A stretch of 64,000 nt of DNA from Gemmatimonadales bacterium (GTDB lineage: Bacteria; Gemmatimonadota; Gemmatimonadetes; Gemmatimonadales; JACORV01). Under the pieces are notes generated by a model, which searched no databases, was not told the origin of the DNA, and saw only the letters and a list, made by a program, of their open reading frames with translations. The translations under genes and the position numbers were made by a program. The stretch's first letter is position 1, and each line of letters begins with the position of its first letter. The DNA lies in NCBI GenBank assembly GCA_035502185.1, contig DATJUT010000050.1, positions 42,905 to 106,904 on the forward strand. The letters are read 5' to 3'. This document shows, piece by piece, positions 26,194 to 34,971 of the stretch.

Positions 26194-27422
26194 GGGTCGT
26201 CGCGCCGCAGGGGCATCGTCATGCAGCGCGGTCCCCCGCCGCCCCGCACCAGCTCGCTGCCCTTGACCGTGACGACCGCGCGGTCGCCGTCGCCCACGGC
26301 CGCCTCGCCCTTGAGCAGCTTGTGGCCGGGGACCACGCGGAACCCGGCGCGCTCCACCTCGCGCAGCGTGGCCTCGTTGCGGTCGTAGCCCACCACGACG
26401 CCGGGGCGCACCGAGAAGAAGTTGCACCCCGAGCCCCACTGCTCCCGCTCCTGGTCGGCGCGGTTGGGGCCGCCGCAGAAGACGGGCTCCAGGGGCAGGC
26501 CGACCGCCAGCAGCGCGGCGAACAGGTTCGGCATCTCGCGCACGCCCGCGTCCCCGCGGCGCCGGTGCAGCACCGCCAGCCGCTCCGGGCCCACGAAGTG
26601 CGGCGGCGAAACCACGCACAGCTCGCGGTCCACCTGGGTGAAGATCATGTCGAGATGGATGGCCGTGGGCTCCTTGGGCAGCACCACCACGATCACGTCC
26701 GTGACCCCGCAGCGGGCGAACAGCAGCTCGGTGAGGTGGTCGAGCGCGGCCGGGGAGGACCGTTCCGAGTAGCCGAGCACGACCAGGTCGGGCCGCAGCG
26801 GATGCACGTCGCCGCCCTCGAGCGTGTAGTTGGGCCGCTTCTCCTCCGAGCCGTCGTACAGCACGCCCGCGTTCTCGAACGCCGCGTGGTGCCGGAACAG
26901 CGCGGAGATCAGCAGCTCCTCGGTCCACCGCACGCCGTAGCGCATCGAGCCGATGACCGCGTGTTCGCCGATCACCATGCCGACGTCGCGGGTGAAGAAC
27001 AGGTTGGGGAGCGGCGGGAGCATGAAGCCGGCCTCGTTGAGAGCCGCGGCGATCGGCCCGGCCTCCTCCATCGCCCCCGCCACCAGCACGTCCACCAGCG
27101 CGCTCACCGGGAGCTGCGCCAGGCGCTGGGCCAGCGCGTCGGACGGCACGACGTCGAGCGTGCGGCCCACCAGCCGCTCGCGCACCTCGGCGCGCTTGAG
27201 GATCTCGGCCAGCACCGCGCGCGTCTCGAGCACTTCGGCGAACAGGCGCAGCACCGCGACCAGCTGCCGGTGCTCGCGGCGGGCCTGCTCCAGGTCGATC
27301 ACGTCGTCGTACAGGTAGTCCGCGCGGGTGCCGGGGGTCACCGCCAGCAGCTCCTCGCCCGGCGTCTGCATCAGCACCGTGCGGAGCGCGCCGATCTCGG
27401 AGGTGACGTGGACCCGGCTCAC
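26190..27422 (-). CDS. arcA: Arginine deiminase
   Basis: 410 residues (typical 400-420). Converts arginine to citrulline and ammonia in the cytosol. The N-terminus VHVTSEIGALRTVLMQTPGEEL, the FFTRDVGMVIG block, LEGGDVHPL, the metal-free catalytic set PTAIHLDMIFTQVD (His, Asp) and the nucleophile region LVRGGGGPRCMTMPLRRD with Cys near residue 402 match arginine deiminases of the guanidino-group-modifying superfamily. GTG start overlaps the rex stop. No ornithine carbamoyltransferase or carbamate kinase gene is near, so the usual ATP-yielding pathway is not complete in this locus. Placement after rex suggests redox-linked expression (inference). Confidence 0.9.
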   Translation of the reverse strand: MSRVHVTSEIGALRTVLMQTPGEELLAVTPGTRADYLYDDVIDLEQARREHRQLVAVLRLFAEVLETRAVLAEILKRAEVRERLVGRTLDVVPSDALAQRLAQLPVSALVDVLVAGAMEEAGPIAAALNEAGFMLPPLPNLFFTRDVGMVIGEHAVIGSMRYGVRWTEELLISALFRHHAAFENAGVLYDGSEEKRPNYTLEGGDVHPLRPDLVVLGYSERSSPAALDHLTELLFARCGVTDVIVVVLPKEPTAIHLDMIFTQVDRELCVVSPPHFVGPERLAVLHRRRGDAGVREMPNLFAALLAVGLPLEPVFCGGPNRADQEREQWGSGCNFFSVRPGVVVGYDRNEATLREVERAGFRVVPGHKLLKGEAAVGDGDRAVVTVKGSELVRGGGGPRCMTMPLRRDDP

Positions 27423-28069
27423 GGCTGTGCGTGGTGGAGCGCGTAGCTGAGGGCCTCGAGCTCGAGCGCCATGTTCACGTCCGAGACCGTGACGCCCCGC
27501 GGCACGGCCAGCGAGACCGGGGCGAAGTTGAGCAGCGCCCGCACGCCGGAGCGCACCAGCCGGTCGGCCACCGCCTGGGCCGCGTCGGCCGGCGTGGCGA
27601 TCACCGCGATGTCGGCGGGCTCAGCGGCCAGGTCCGCCTCCAGCCGTTCCACGCCCCGCACCACGAGGCCGTCCACCGCCGCGCCGATCCGCGCCGCATC
27701 GGCGTCGTACACGGCGACCACGTCGAACCCGCGGGCGCGGAACCCGGGGTACGCCGCCAGCGCCGCGCCGACGCGTCCCGCCCCGACGAGCACGACCCGG
27801 TAGCGCCGCACCAGGCCGAGGATCTCCCGCAGCCGGCCGGCCAAGCGCGGCACGTTGTAACCCACGCCCCGCCGGCCGAACGACCCGAAGAACGAGAGGT
27901 CCTTGCGCACCTGGGCCGGAGAGGCGCCGCCGCGCTCGGCGAGGGCGCCGGAGGACACGGTCGCGGTCCCCTGGCGCTCGCACTGGTCGAGGAACTGGAG
28001 GTACAGCGACAGCCGCCGCACCGTCGATGCCGCCACGTCGCGCAAGCCGGACCTCGTGAAGGAATTCAC
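27419..28069 (-). CDS. rex: Redox-sensing transcriptional repressor Rex
   Basis: 216 residues. The N-terminal winged helix (STVRRLSLYLQFLDQCERQ, GGASPAQVRKDLSFFGSFGRRGVGYNV) binds DNA; the Rossmann domain (VVLVGAGRVGAALAAYPGF) senses NADH/NAD; the C-terminal helix with ALELEALSYALHHAQ swaps across the dimer. Homologues repress fermentative and respiratory genes when NADH is low. GTG start at 28069 overlaps the rsmA stop by GTGA. No Rex operator search could be done by eye with confidence. Confidence 0.94.
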   Translation of the reverse strand: MNSFTRSGLRDVAASTVRRLSLYLQFLDQCERQGTATVSSGALAERGGASPAQVRKDLSFFGSFGRRGVGYNVPRLAGRLREILGLVRRYRVVLVGAGRVGAALAAYPGFRARGFDVVAVYDADAARIGAAVDGLVVRGVERLEADLAAEPADIAVIATPADAAQAVADRLVRSGVRALLNFAPVSLAVPRGVTVSDVNMALELEALSYALHHAQP

Positions 28070-28842
28070 GAAGCTAGACGGGGCCCCAAGGCTCGAGCAA
28101 GGGCCACGAACCGCTCGGGCGCGAGCACCTCGACCCGCGCCGCGGGGTCGACGCCCGCGCCCTCGAGCAGGCCCGCCACCTCGGAGCGGGCGACGCCGAA
28201 CGCCTCGCGCACCGAGCGGCCGAGCTGCTGGCGGCGCCGCTGGAACAGCGCCCGGATCACGCCGCGCACCCGGCGCTCCTCCTCCTCGGAGTCCACCAGC
28301 GGCGCGGGCCGCGGCACCAGCCGGACCACCGCCGATTCCACGCGCGGCCGCGGCCGGAACGCGCCCGCCGGCACGCCGAACAGCCGCTCCACCGAGGCGA
28401 CGAGCCGCACGCCGGCGGTGAGCGCCCCGTATTCGTTCGCCCCGGGCGACGCCGCGAGGCGCGCGGCGACCTCGGCCTGCACCAGGAACACGATCCGCTC
28501 GGGCCGCGGCGGGCGGAGCGCGCGATCGATCAGCGGCGAGGTGATCCGGTAGGGGATGTTGCCGCACACGACCGTGGCGCGGGGCCACGGGGTCTTCAGG
28601 GCGTCGCCGGTCACCACCGTGACGCCCGTGCCGCGGCACTCCGCGGCCAGCGCCGCCGCCAGGGCGCGGTCCGCCTCGATGGCGACGACCCGGCGCGCCA
28701 GCGCGGCCAGCTCCCGGGTCAGGGTGCCCTTCCCCGGGCCGATCTCCAGCACCACGTCGTCGGGCCCGGCGACGGCCGCCGCGGCGATCCGGCGCAGGAT
28801 GGACGGGTCGAAGAGGAAGTGCTGGCCGAGCCGGGCCCCCAC
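28066..28842 (-). CDS. rsmA: 16S rRNA adenine-N6 dimethyltransferase RsmA/KsgA
   Basis: 258 residues. Dimethylates A1518/A1519 of 16S rRNA late in 30S assembly. Motifs: GQHFLFDPSILRRIA at the N-terminus, SAM site VVLEIGPGKGTLTRELA, the acidic loop EADRALAAAL, catalytic CGNIPYRITSPLI and the conserved AFRPRPRVESAVVRL. It starts with GTG at 28842, one base after the stop of the phosphatase gene. GC-rich but otherwise ordinary. Confidence 0.96.
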   Translation of the reverse strand: MGARLGQHFLFDPSILRRIAAAAVAGPDDVVLEIGPGKGTLTRELAALARRVVAIEADRALAAALAAECRGTGVTVVTGDALKTPWPRATVVCGNIPYRITSPLIDRALRPPRPERIVFLVQAEVAARLAASPGANEYGALTAGVRLVASVERLFGVPAGAFRPRPRVESAVVRLVPRPAPLVDSEEEERRVRGVIRALFQRRRQQLGRSVREAFGVARSEVAGLLEGAGVDPAARVEVLAPERFVALARALGPRLAS

Positions 28843-28843
28843 G

Positions 28844-30535
28844 TCAGCAGCGCAGCAGCACGAGCGTGCGGTCGTCCTGGGCGACGTAGCCGGAGAACTC
28901 CGCCACGTCCTGGAAGACGGCGTCCACGATTTCGGGGGCGGGCCGCGCCTCGTGGCGGCGCACGGTCTCCAGCAGCCGCCGCTCCCCGTAAGCCTCGCCG
29001 GAGGGGCTGCGCGACTCGGTGAGCCCGTCGGTGAACAGGCACAGCAGGTCCTCGCGCGTCCGCCACGGGCACTTGGCCCCGCCGATCACGCCGCCGGGCG
29101 CCAGGCCGAACGGCGGCGCCGTGGCCCGCAGCCGCCGGGGTGCGCCGCCGTCCACCGGCAGGAGGAACGCGTAGGGATGGCCCGCGTTCGCGTAGGTCAG
29201 CGTGCCCTGCTCCGAGTCCACGACGCCGTAGAACAGCGAGATGAACATCTCGGTTCGCGTCAGCTCGTCGCCCATCACGCCGAGCAGCCGGTGCAGCGCC
29301 TCCTGCGGCGTCGGGGCCGACTGGGCGACGACCGTGGCGGCCGAGATGGCGTTCGCCATCAGGAGGGCCGCGCCGATCCCGTGGCTCGACACGTCGCCGA
29401 TCAGCACGCCCAGGCGCCGGGCGCCGAGCGGGATGAGCTTGTAGAAGTCGCCGCCCACCGATTCGGCGGGCTGGCAGCGGGCGCCCACGTCGCCGGCCGA
29501 GGCCAGCAGCGAGGGTCCGGGCAGCAGGGCGAGCTGGAGATGGTGGGCCAGCTTCAGCTCGGTGGAGAGCCGCTCGCGGTTGCGCTCCTCGCGCACCAGC
29601 CGCGCGTTCTCGATGGCGGCGCCGACCTGGCTGGCGATCGCGGTCACCAGCTTCTGGTCGCCGGCGGAAAACGCGTCCTCGCCGAGCCGGTCGGTCAGGT
29701 TGATGACGCCCACCGGCCGCGGCGGCCCGCCGGCGCCGGCGTAGAGAATGGGCACCGAGAGGAACGACTCGCCGCGGTAGGTCCGCCCGCCCGGGCAGCC
29801 GGGGCTCGGGGTGGCGTCGCGCGGGTCGTAGGTGATCGCGGCGCTGTCCCGGAACACCCGCGCCGCCACGCTGCAATCGTCGTCCACCGCCACCGGGCCG
29901 AGCTGCGCCACGTCGAGGCCGCGGCCGGCCACCACCCGCAGCACCTCGGCGCCGGGGTCGTAGGCCATGATCGAGGCGCGGCGCGCGCCCACGACGTCGG
30001 ACACCTCCTTGACGATGATGCGCGCCGCCTCCTCGAGCTGCACGGTACGCCCGAGGACCTCGCTGATCGTGTACAGCAGGTTGATCTCTTCGTACCGGCC
30101 GGCCAGCTCCGAGGCGACCTGTCCCGCCTCGCGCTCGGCCGCGTAATGCTCGGCCATCACCCGGGCCGCCGCGTGGGCGCGCGCCGGCCGGGTGGCGGGG
30201 TCGCTGGCGTCGGGCCCCAGCTGGATCCAGGTGCCGGCCACGTCCGGCACCGGCTCGAGCCACGCCTGGCCGTTGCGGGTGGCGAGGGCGTGGCCCTGGT
30301 CGCCGTCCAGCTCCGGCCACCACGCACCGTGCTCCCCCGACAGGGCGATGCCCCGGACGCGGTCGGCCTCGGAGCGCCACAGCCGGACCGCACCGCCGGT
30401 CAGGTCCCGCAGTGCGGCGAGTACGGAATCCAGGCGGCTCAGGTGCGCCGCAGGATCATGCAGATGGAATTCCCCGTGTCGTTGAAGCGCACCTCGTCCA
30501 CCAGCTGGCGGATGAGGAACACGCCGCGGCCGCAC
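28844..30535 (-). CDS. GAF/SpoIIE-type PP2C serine phosphatase (RsbU-like)
   Basis: The conserved protein runs from about residue HLSRLDSVLAALRDL to the stop at 28844. It has an N-terminal sensor region, a GAF domain (near INLLYTISEVLGRTVQLEEAA to SQVGAAIENARL) and a SpoIIE phosphatase domain with ESVGGDFYKLI, VLIGDVSSHGIGAALLMANA and LFTDGLTES metal ligands. Such proteins dephosphorylate STAS antagonists. The start is unresolved: the only canonical in-frame codon is a GTG at 30535 that would overlap 97 nt of the conserved kinase gene, whereas a CTG at 30442 would give the 4-nt CTGA overlap seen (with GTG/ATG/TTG) at neighbouring genes and 532 residues. Confidence 0.88.
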   Translation of the reverse strand: MRPRRVPHPPAGGRGALQRHGEFHLHDPAAHLSRLDSVLAALRDLTGGAVRLWRSEADRVRGIALSGEHGAWWPELDGDQGHALATRNGQAWLEPVPDVAGTWIQLGPDASDPATRPARAHAAARVMAEHYAAEREAGQVASELAGRYEEINLLYTISEVLGRTVQLEEAARIIVKEVSDVVGARRASIMAYDPGAEVLRVVAGRGLDVAQLGPVAVDDDCSVAARVFRDSAAITYDPRDATPSPGCPGGRTYRGESFLSVPILYAGAGGPPRPVGVINLTDRLGEDAFSAGDQKLVTAIASQVGAAIENARLVREERNRERLSTELKLAHHLQLALLPGPSLLASAGDVGARCQPAESVGGDFYKLIPLGARRLGVLIGDVSSHGIGAALLMANAISAATVVAQSAPTPQEALHRLLGVMGDELTRTEMFISLFYGVVDSEQGTLTYANAGHPYAFLLPVDGGAPRRLRATAPPFGLAPGGVIGGAKCPWRTREDLLCLFTDGLTESRSPSGEAYGERRLLETVRRHEARPAPEIVDAVFQDVAEFSGYVAQDDRTLVLLRC

Positions 30536-30906
30536 GGCCGCAGCCGGTTGGCGGGCAGGGTCGGATCGGGCAGGAAGCGGTAGTCGAACCCGTCCCCCTC
30601 GTCGGTGACCTCCATCTCGACGGCGTGGCGGCCGAACAGCACCCGGAGGGCGACCCCCTTGGTGTCGTCCTCGCCGTTGCCGTAGAGGATGGCGTTGACC
30701 AGGGCCTCCGCCAGGGCCACGCGGAGGTTGAAGCGCACGCTGTGCCGGTCCACGAACCGCTCTTCGAGGTGCCGGGCCACCACGTCGACCACGTCCTCCA
30801 CCAGGCGGATGTCGCTGGGCAGCGTCAGCCGCAGCTCCGCCTCCAGCCCTTCGGCCTGCCGCCCGGGGTCGGGCGCGGAGAGCAGCGGCTGGACGGCGAG
30901 CCTCAC
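30439..30906 (-). CDS. RsbW-type anti-sigma factor / serine kinase (HATPase)
   Basis: 155 residues. The GHKL ATP-binding fold is recognisable: N-box NLRVALAEALVNAILYGNG (residues ~60-78), G1 box VTDEGDGFDYRF and G2 box RPCGRGVFLIRQLVDEV. Proteins of this class bind a sigma factor or phosphorylate a STAS antagonist. It lies 7 nt after the STAS gene and overlaps the phosphatase gene, making a STAS-kinase-phosphatase partner-switching module. The target is not shown by the sequence; no sigma-B-like gene is adjacent. Confidence 0.9.
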   Translation of the reverse strand: MRLAVQPLLSAPDPGRQAEGLEAELRLTLPSDIRLVEDVVDVVARHLEERFVDRHSVRFNLRVALAEALVNAILYGNGEDDTKGVALRVLFGRHAVEMEVTDEGDGFDYRFLPDPTLPANRLRPCGRGVFLIRQLVDEVRFNDTGNSICMILRRT

Positions 30907-30913
30907 GCGGCCC

Positions 30914-31249
30914 CTAGAACGCCGCCAGCGCCTGGTCGGCCGAGTCGGTGATGGCGAACAGCGTGTCGAGCTTGGTGAGCTCGAACAGCGTCTTGAGGTC
31001 CTCGTTGAGGCCGGCGAGCCTGAGGTCGCCGCCCTCGTCGCGGATCTTCTTCGAGAGCGAGACCAGCACCCCGAGGCCGGACGAGTCGATGTAGCCCGTG
31101 CGGGTGAAGTCGATGAGGAACTTGCGGTCGCCCGCTTCCAGCGCGTCGAGCACCCGCTGCTTCAGCTCCTGCCGGTTGCCCACGATGAGCTGGCCATCCA
31201 CGTCGATGACCAGGACGCCGCCGGGGTGCTTCCGCACGTTGAAGGCCAT
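30914..31249 (-). CDS. STAS-domain anti-sigma factor antagonist
   Basis: 111 residues, start MAFNVRKHPGGVLVIDVDGQL. The phosphorylatable serine lies in the family motif GYIDSSGLGVLVSLSKKI near residue 58. The ATG at 31249 overlaps the pta stop as ATGA and has GGAGG upstream. It should bind the RsbW-like kinase encoded next when unphosphorylated, freeing the kinase's target (family knowledge). Confidence 0.93.
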   Translation of the reverse strand: MAFNVRKHPGGVLVIDVDGQLIVGNRQELKQRVLDALEAGDRKFLIDFTRTGYIDSSGLGVLVSLSKKIRDEGGDLRLAGLNEDLKTLFELTKLDTLFAITDSADQALAAF

Positions 31250-32247
31250 CACTCCTCCGAGGTGGGCTCGTCCACGACGTCGGACGATTGCAGCAGCGCG
31301 ATGGCGGAGACCAGGACGATGTCGTCGGCCGTGGCGCCGCGCGAGAGATCGGAGCACGGCCGGAGGAGGCCCTGGACGATGGGGCCGAGGGCCCGCGCCG
31401 GCGCTATGCGCTGTACCAGTTTGTACGCAATGTTCCCGCTGTCAAGGTCCGGGAATACCAAGACGTTAGCGCGTCCGGCCGCCGTGCTCCCGGGCGCCTT
31501 CCGCGCGGCCACCGTGTCCACCAGGGCGGCGTCGCCCTGCAGCTCGCCGTCGGCGGCGACGCCGGGCTCCAGCGCCCGGAACCGCTCCACGGCCTGCCGC
31601 ACCCGGTCCACGCTCTCGCCCTCCGCGCTCCCGCGGGTCGAGTGCGAGAGGAACGCCACCACCGGCTCGTCGCCCACGACCCGGCGCCGGTCGCGCGCCG
31701 CCGCGACCGCGATCTCGGCGAGCTGCTCGGCCGTCGGGTACTGCACCACCCCGCAGTCGGCGAAGGTCAGCACCCCGAAGGAGGCGGTCACCATGTAGAA
31801 GCAGCTCGAGACGGTCCGGATGCCCGGCGCCGGGCCGACGGCCCACAGCGCGGCGCGCAGCACGTCGGCGGTGGCGTGCGTCACGCCGCCCACCGTGGCG
31901 TCCGCCTCCCCGAGGGCCACGAGGCCGGCCGCGAAGCGCAGCGGGTCCCGCGCGAGGTCGAGGCCCGCGCGGCGGTCCGGCACCTTCTCGGGCTTGCGCG
32001 TCGCCAGGAGGTCGGCCACCGCGCCGAGGCCGGGATCGGTGGACGGGTTGCGGACGGAGACCAGCGGGGCCTCGCGGGCCGCCCAGGCCGCGGCCCCGTC
32101 GTCCCCGAGGAGGGTCACGGCCGCGAGGCGGGACGCGGCCGCCGCGCGCGCGGCCTCGCGCACCCGCTCGTCCTCGCCTTCGGAGAGCACCAGCCGCCGC
32201 CGGGCGCGGCGGGCGCGCTCCAGCAGCGTCTCGATGAAGGAGCTCAA
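31249..32247 (-). CDS. pta: Phosphate acetyltransferase
   Basis: 332 residues, the size of the short single-domain enzyme. It interconverts acetyl-CoA and acetyl phosphate. Family blocks: RLVLSEGEDERVREAA at the N-terminus, LGEADATVGGVTHATADVLRAAL, SSCFYMVTASFGVLTFADCGVV and the C-terminal VLVFPDLDSGNIAYKLVQRIAPARALGPIVQGLLRPCSDLSRGATADDIV. A phosphate butyryltransferase-type activity is a lesser possibility. TTG start at 32247 overlaps the coaD stop as TTGA, so CoA synthesis and acetyl-CoA use are co-expressed. No ackA is in the window. Confidence 0.92.
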   Translation of the reverse strand: MSSFIETLLERARRARRRLVLSEGEDERVREAARAAAASRLAAVTLLGDDGAAAWAAREAPLVSVRNPSTDPGLGAVADLLATRKPEKVPDRRAGLDLARDPLRFAAGLVALGEADATVGGVTHATADVLRAALWAVGPAPGIRTVSSCFYMVTASFGVLTFADCGVVQYPTAEQLAEIAVAAARDRRRVVGDEPVVAFLSHSTRGSAEGESVDRVRQAVERFRALEPGVAADGELQGDAALVDTVAARKAPGSTAAGRANVLVFPDLDSGNIAYKLVQRIAPARALGPIVQGLLRPCSDLSRGATADDIVLVSAIALLQSSDVVDEPTSEE

Positions 32248-32729
32248 CGGCGGCGGAACTTCGCGGCCAGGGCCTTCTCGACGGTCGGGTGCACGAGCCC
32301 GCCCACGTCGCCGCCGAACCGCGCCACCTCCCGCACCAGGGAGCTGGACAGGTAGGTGAGGTCGAAGGCGGGAACCAGGAACAGGGTCTCGATGTCCGGC
32401 GCCAGCTTCCGGTTCATCAGCGCCATCTGGTACTCGTACTCGAAGTCGCTGACGTACCGCAGGCCGCGGACGATGAGGTGGGCGCCGATCGTGCGCGCGA
32501 AGTTCACCAGCAGCCCGTCGAACGTGCGCACCTCGAGCCGCGGGACCTTGCCCAGCACGGCCCGCACCAGCCGGACGCGCTCGGCCGTGGTGAACAGCGG
32601 CCGCTTGGCGGCCTGGGTGGCGACGGCCACGACCACCCCGTCCGCGATGTCGAGACCGCGCCGGATCAGGTCCTCGTGGCCGCGGGTGATCGGGTCGAAC
32701 GAGCCGGGGTAGACGGCGAGTCGCGTCAT
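32244..32729 (-). CDS. coaD: Pantetheine-phosphate adenylyltransferase
   Basis: 161 residues, standard length. Transfers AMP from ATP to 4'-phosphopantetheine in CoA synthesis. Nucleotidyltransferase motif VYPGSFDPITRGHEDLIRR (T/HxGH) at residues 5-23, VRGLRYVSDFEYEYQMALMNR and the end YLSSSLVREVARFGGDVGGLVHP are all present. ATG at 32729 overlaps the rsmD stop (ATGA); rsmD-coaD is a widespread pair. Confidence 0.97.
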   Translation of the reverse strand: MTRLAVYPGSFDPITRGHEDLIRRGLDIADGVVVAVATQAAKRPLFTTAERVRLVRAVLGKVPRLEVRTFDGLLVNFARTIGAHLIVRGLRYVSDFEYEYQMALMNRKLAPDIETLFLVPAFDLTYLSSSLVREVARFGGDVGGLVHPTVEKALAAKFRRR

Positions 32730-33244
32730 GGCGCCTCGAGAAAGGTGAGTACGGTGCGGCCGTAGCGGCGCTCCTCGCCCGGCCCCACGTCCTCGTGCAC
32801 GTCGTGCTCGACGCCGAGAATGCGCGCGAACGGCCGCTCCCGGAAGAGGGCGGCGATCCGGGAGGCGTGCCCGGTCGTGTACGGAGGGTCGGCGAACGCC
32901 ACGTCGAACGCGAGCACGCCGAGCCGGGCGGCCCAGCGCAGGGCGTCGGCCCGGTGCACCGTCGCCTGGCCCCGCGCCACGCCGAGCGCTTCGAGGTTGC
33001 GGTGCAGCGCCGCGAGGCTCGGCGGCGACAGCTCGACGAAGTCGCAGCGCGCCGCGCCTCGGCTCAGCGCCTCCAGACCCATCGCGCCGGACCCCGCGAA
33101 CAGGTCGACCACGGCCGCCGCGTGCAGCCGCTCGCCGAGGATCGCCATCCACGCCTCCCGCACGCGGTCGGTGGTGGGCCGCGCCCGCGCGTCCGGCGGC
33201 GACTCGATGCGCCGCCCGCCCCATTCGCCCGCGACGATGCGCAC
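32726..33244 (-). CDS. rsmD: 16S rRNA guanine-N2 methyltransferase RsmD
   Basis: 172 residues. Methylates G966 of 16S rRNA. Starts VRIVAGEWGGRRIESPPDARARPTTDRVREAW, then SAM motif VVDLFAGSGAMGLEALSRGA and catalytic FDVAFADPPYTTG (DPPY). GTG start at 33244 is 2 nt after the recJ stop. Confidence 0.95.
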   Translation of the reverse strand: MRIVAGEWGGRRIESPPDARARPTTDRVREAWMAILGERLHAAAVVDLFAGSGAMGLEALSRGAARCDFVELSPPSLAALHRNLEALGVARGQATVHRADALRWAARLGVLAFDVAFADPPYTTGHASRIAALFRERPFARILGVEHDVHEDVGPGEERRYGRTVLTFLEAP

Positions 33245-33246
33245 CC

Positions 33247-34971
33247 CTAGGCCGCCTCGAAGGCCACCAGCCGCCCCTCGACCTCTTCGCGTCCCTGCCA
33301 GCGGTCCCGCTGCAGCCGGACCGCCGCGCGGAACGGGCCCCCCGAGCCCGCCACCACCCGCTCCACCTCCTCGCGCATGCCGAACGCGATCACCGGGAGG
33401 CGGCCGGCGCCGTCGGCCAGCAGCAGCCGCACGTGGTCCGTGCCGACCGGGCGCGGCGCGCCCTCGAGCCGCAGGTTCTCGAGGCCGAACACCGCACCGG
33501 GGTTGCCCATTCCGGTCGGCTCGAGCCAGTGCAGCGCCCGCTCCAGCTCGAGGGTGAGGTCGCGGACGCTGACGACCGCGTCGATCCGCTGGCTGGGCAC
33601 CAGCTCGCCCGGCGCGACCTGCTCGGCGCACGCCCGGTTGAAGGCGTCGCGGAACGCGTCGAGCCGCTCGCGCCGCAGCGTGATGCCGCCCGCCATCCGG
33701 TGCCCGCCCCACCGCTCGAGCAGGCCCGCACAGTCCGCGAGGGCGCGGTGCAGGTCGCAGCCCGGCACCGAGCGCCCCGAGCCCTTGCCCAAATCGCCGT
33801 CGAACGCGACCAGGATCGCGGGCCTCGCGATGCGCTCGACCACCCTCGACGCCACCACCCCGACCACGCCCGGGTGCCAGCCGTCCCGGGCCAGCACGAC
33901 CCCCGCGTCGCGCGCCGGGTCGAAGACCGCCCCCAAATCGTCGAGGGCCTCGGCGAGCGTGCGCTGGTCGAGGGCCTGCCGCTCGCCGTTCTGGCGCTCC
34001 AGCTGGGCCGCGAGCCGGTACGCCTCGGCGTCGTCGTCGGTCAGCAGGAGCCGCAGGCCGTCGCTCGCGTCGCCGACGCGGCCTGCGGCGTTGAGGCGCG
34101 GCCCGAGGACGAAGGCGAGGTGCAGCGCCCGGATCGGCGCCGTCCCGAGGCCCGCGGTGGTGACCAGCGCCGCGAGACCGGGCCAGCGGCTGGCGCCCAT
34201 CAGCTTGAGGCCCAGGCGCACGAGGATCCGGTTCTCGCCCGCCAGCGGCACCACGTCGGCCACGGTCGCGAGCGCCACGAGGTCCAGGCAGTGCCACGGC
34301 GCGCCCGCGCCGAGGCCGAGGGCCGGAGCGAGGAGCTGGGCGAGCTTGAAGGCCAGGCCGGCCGCGCACAGGTCCGGAAAGGGATAGGCGCTGTCCGGCC
34401 GGCGCGGGTTCACGAACGCGAGCGCGGGCGGCGGCTCGGGGCCCGGCAGATGGTGGTCCACGATCACCACGTCGCTGCCGGCGCGGCGCGCGTCGGCCAC
34501 CGCCTGCACGGCGGTGGTGCCGCAGTCGAGGGCCAGGATCAGCTTCGCGCCGGCTTCCCGGGCGGCCGCGATCCCGGCGGCCGAGAGGTCGTAGCCGTCC
34601 CGCAGCCGGTGCGGCACGAACGGCACCACGCGCGCGCCCGCCATCCGCAGCACGCGGGTCGCGATCGCGGCCGCGCACTGGCCGTCGGCGTCGTAGTCAC
34701 CGTGGACCAGGATGGTCTCGCCACGCCTGACGGCGCCGGCGATCCGCTCGACGGCGGGCGCCGCGTCGGGCAGCAGGGCGGGATCGCACAGATCGTCCCG
34801 GGAAGGCTTCAGGAACCGGCGCGCCGCCGGAGCGTCGGAGAGCCCGCGGCCCGCCAGCAGGGACGCGAACAGCGCGGGCACGCCCAGATCGCGCGCGAGA
34901 GCGGCGGAACGGGCCGGGTCGGGCGCCGGCTCGAGCCGCCAGCGCCGCGCCAGGGTCTCACCCCTCGGCAT
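33247..34971 (-). CDS. recJ: Single-stranded-DNA-specific exonuclease RecJ
   Basis: 574 residues. 5'-3' single-strand exonuclease of the DHH superfamily used in recombination and mismatch repair. Motifs: VHGDYDADGQCAAAIATRVL (motif I), ALDCGTTAVQAV, VIVDHHLPGPEPPPALAFVNP (DHH), ATVADVVPL, LGPRLNAAGRV and the DHHA1 block WGGHRMAGGITL, followed by an OB domain. The ATG at 34971 overlaps the previous gene by 14 nt. Confidence 0.95.
   Translation of the reverse strand: MPRGETLARRWRLEPAPDPARSAALARDLGVPALFASLLAGRGLSDAPAARRFLKPSRDDLCDPALLPDAAPAVERIAGAVRRGETILVHGDYDADGQCAAAIATRVLRMAGARVVPFVPHRLRDGYDLSAAGIAAAREAGAKLILALDCGTTAVQAVADARRAGSDVVIVDHHLPGPEPPPALAFVNPRRPDSAYPFPDLCAAGLAFKLAQLLAPALGLGAGAPWHCLDLVALATVADVVPLAGENRILVRLGLKLMGASRWPGLAALVTTAGLGTAPIRALHLAFVLGPRLNAAGRVGDASDGLRLLLTDDDAEAYRLAAQLERQNGERQALDQRTLAEALDDLGAVFDPARDAGVVLARDGWHPGVVGVVASRVVERIARPAILVAFDGDLGKGSGRSVPGCDLHRALADCAGLLERWGGHRMAGGITLRRERLDAFRDAFNRACAEQVAPGELVPSQRIDAVVSVRDLTLELERALHWLEPTGMGNPGAVFGLENLRLEGAPRPVGTDHVRLLLADGAGRLPVIAFGMREEVERVVAGSGGPFRAAVRLQRDRWQGREEVEGRLVAFEAA

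Noticed and set aside
26190-27422. Peptidyl-arginine deiminase or amidinotransferase instead of arginine deiminase
   Set aside because: Length, N-terminus and the C-terminal CMTMPL block match bacterial arginine deiminase better.
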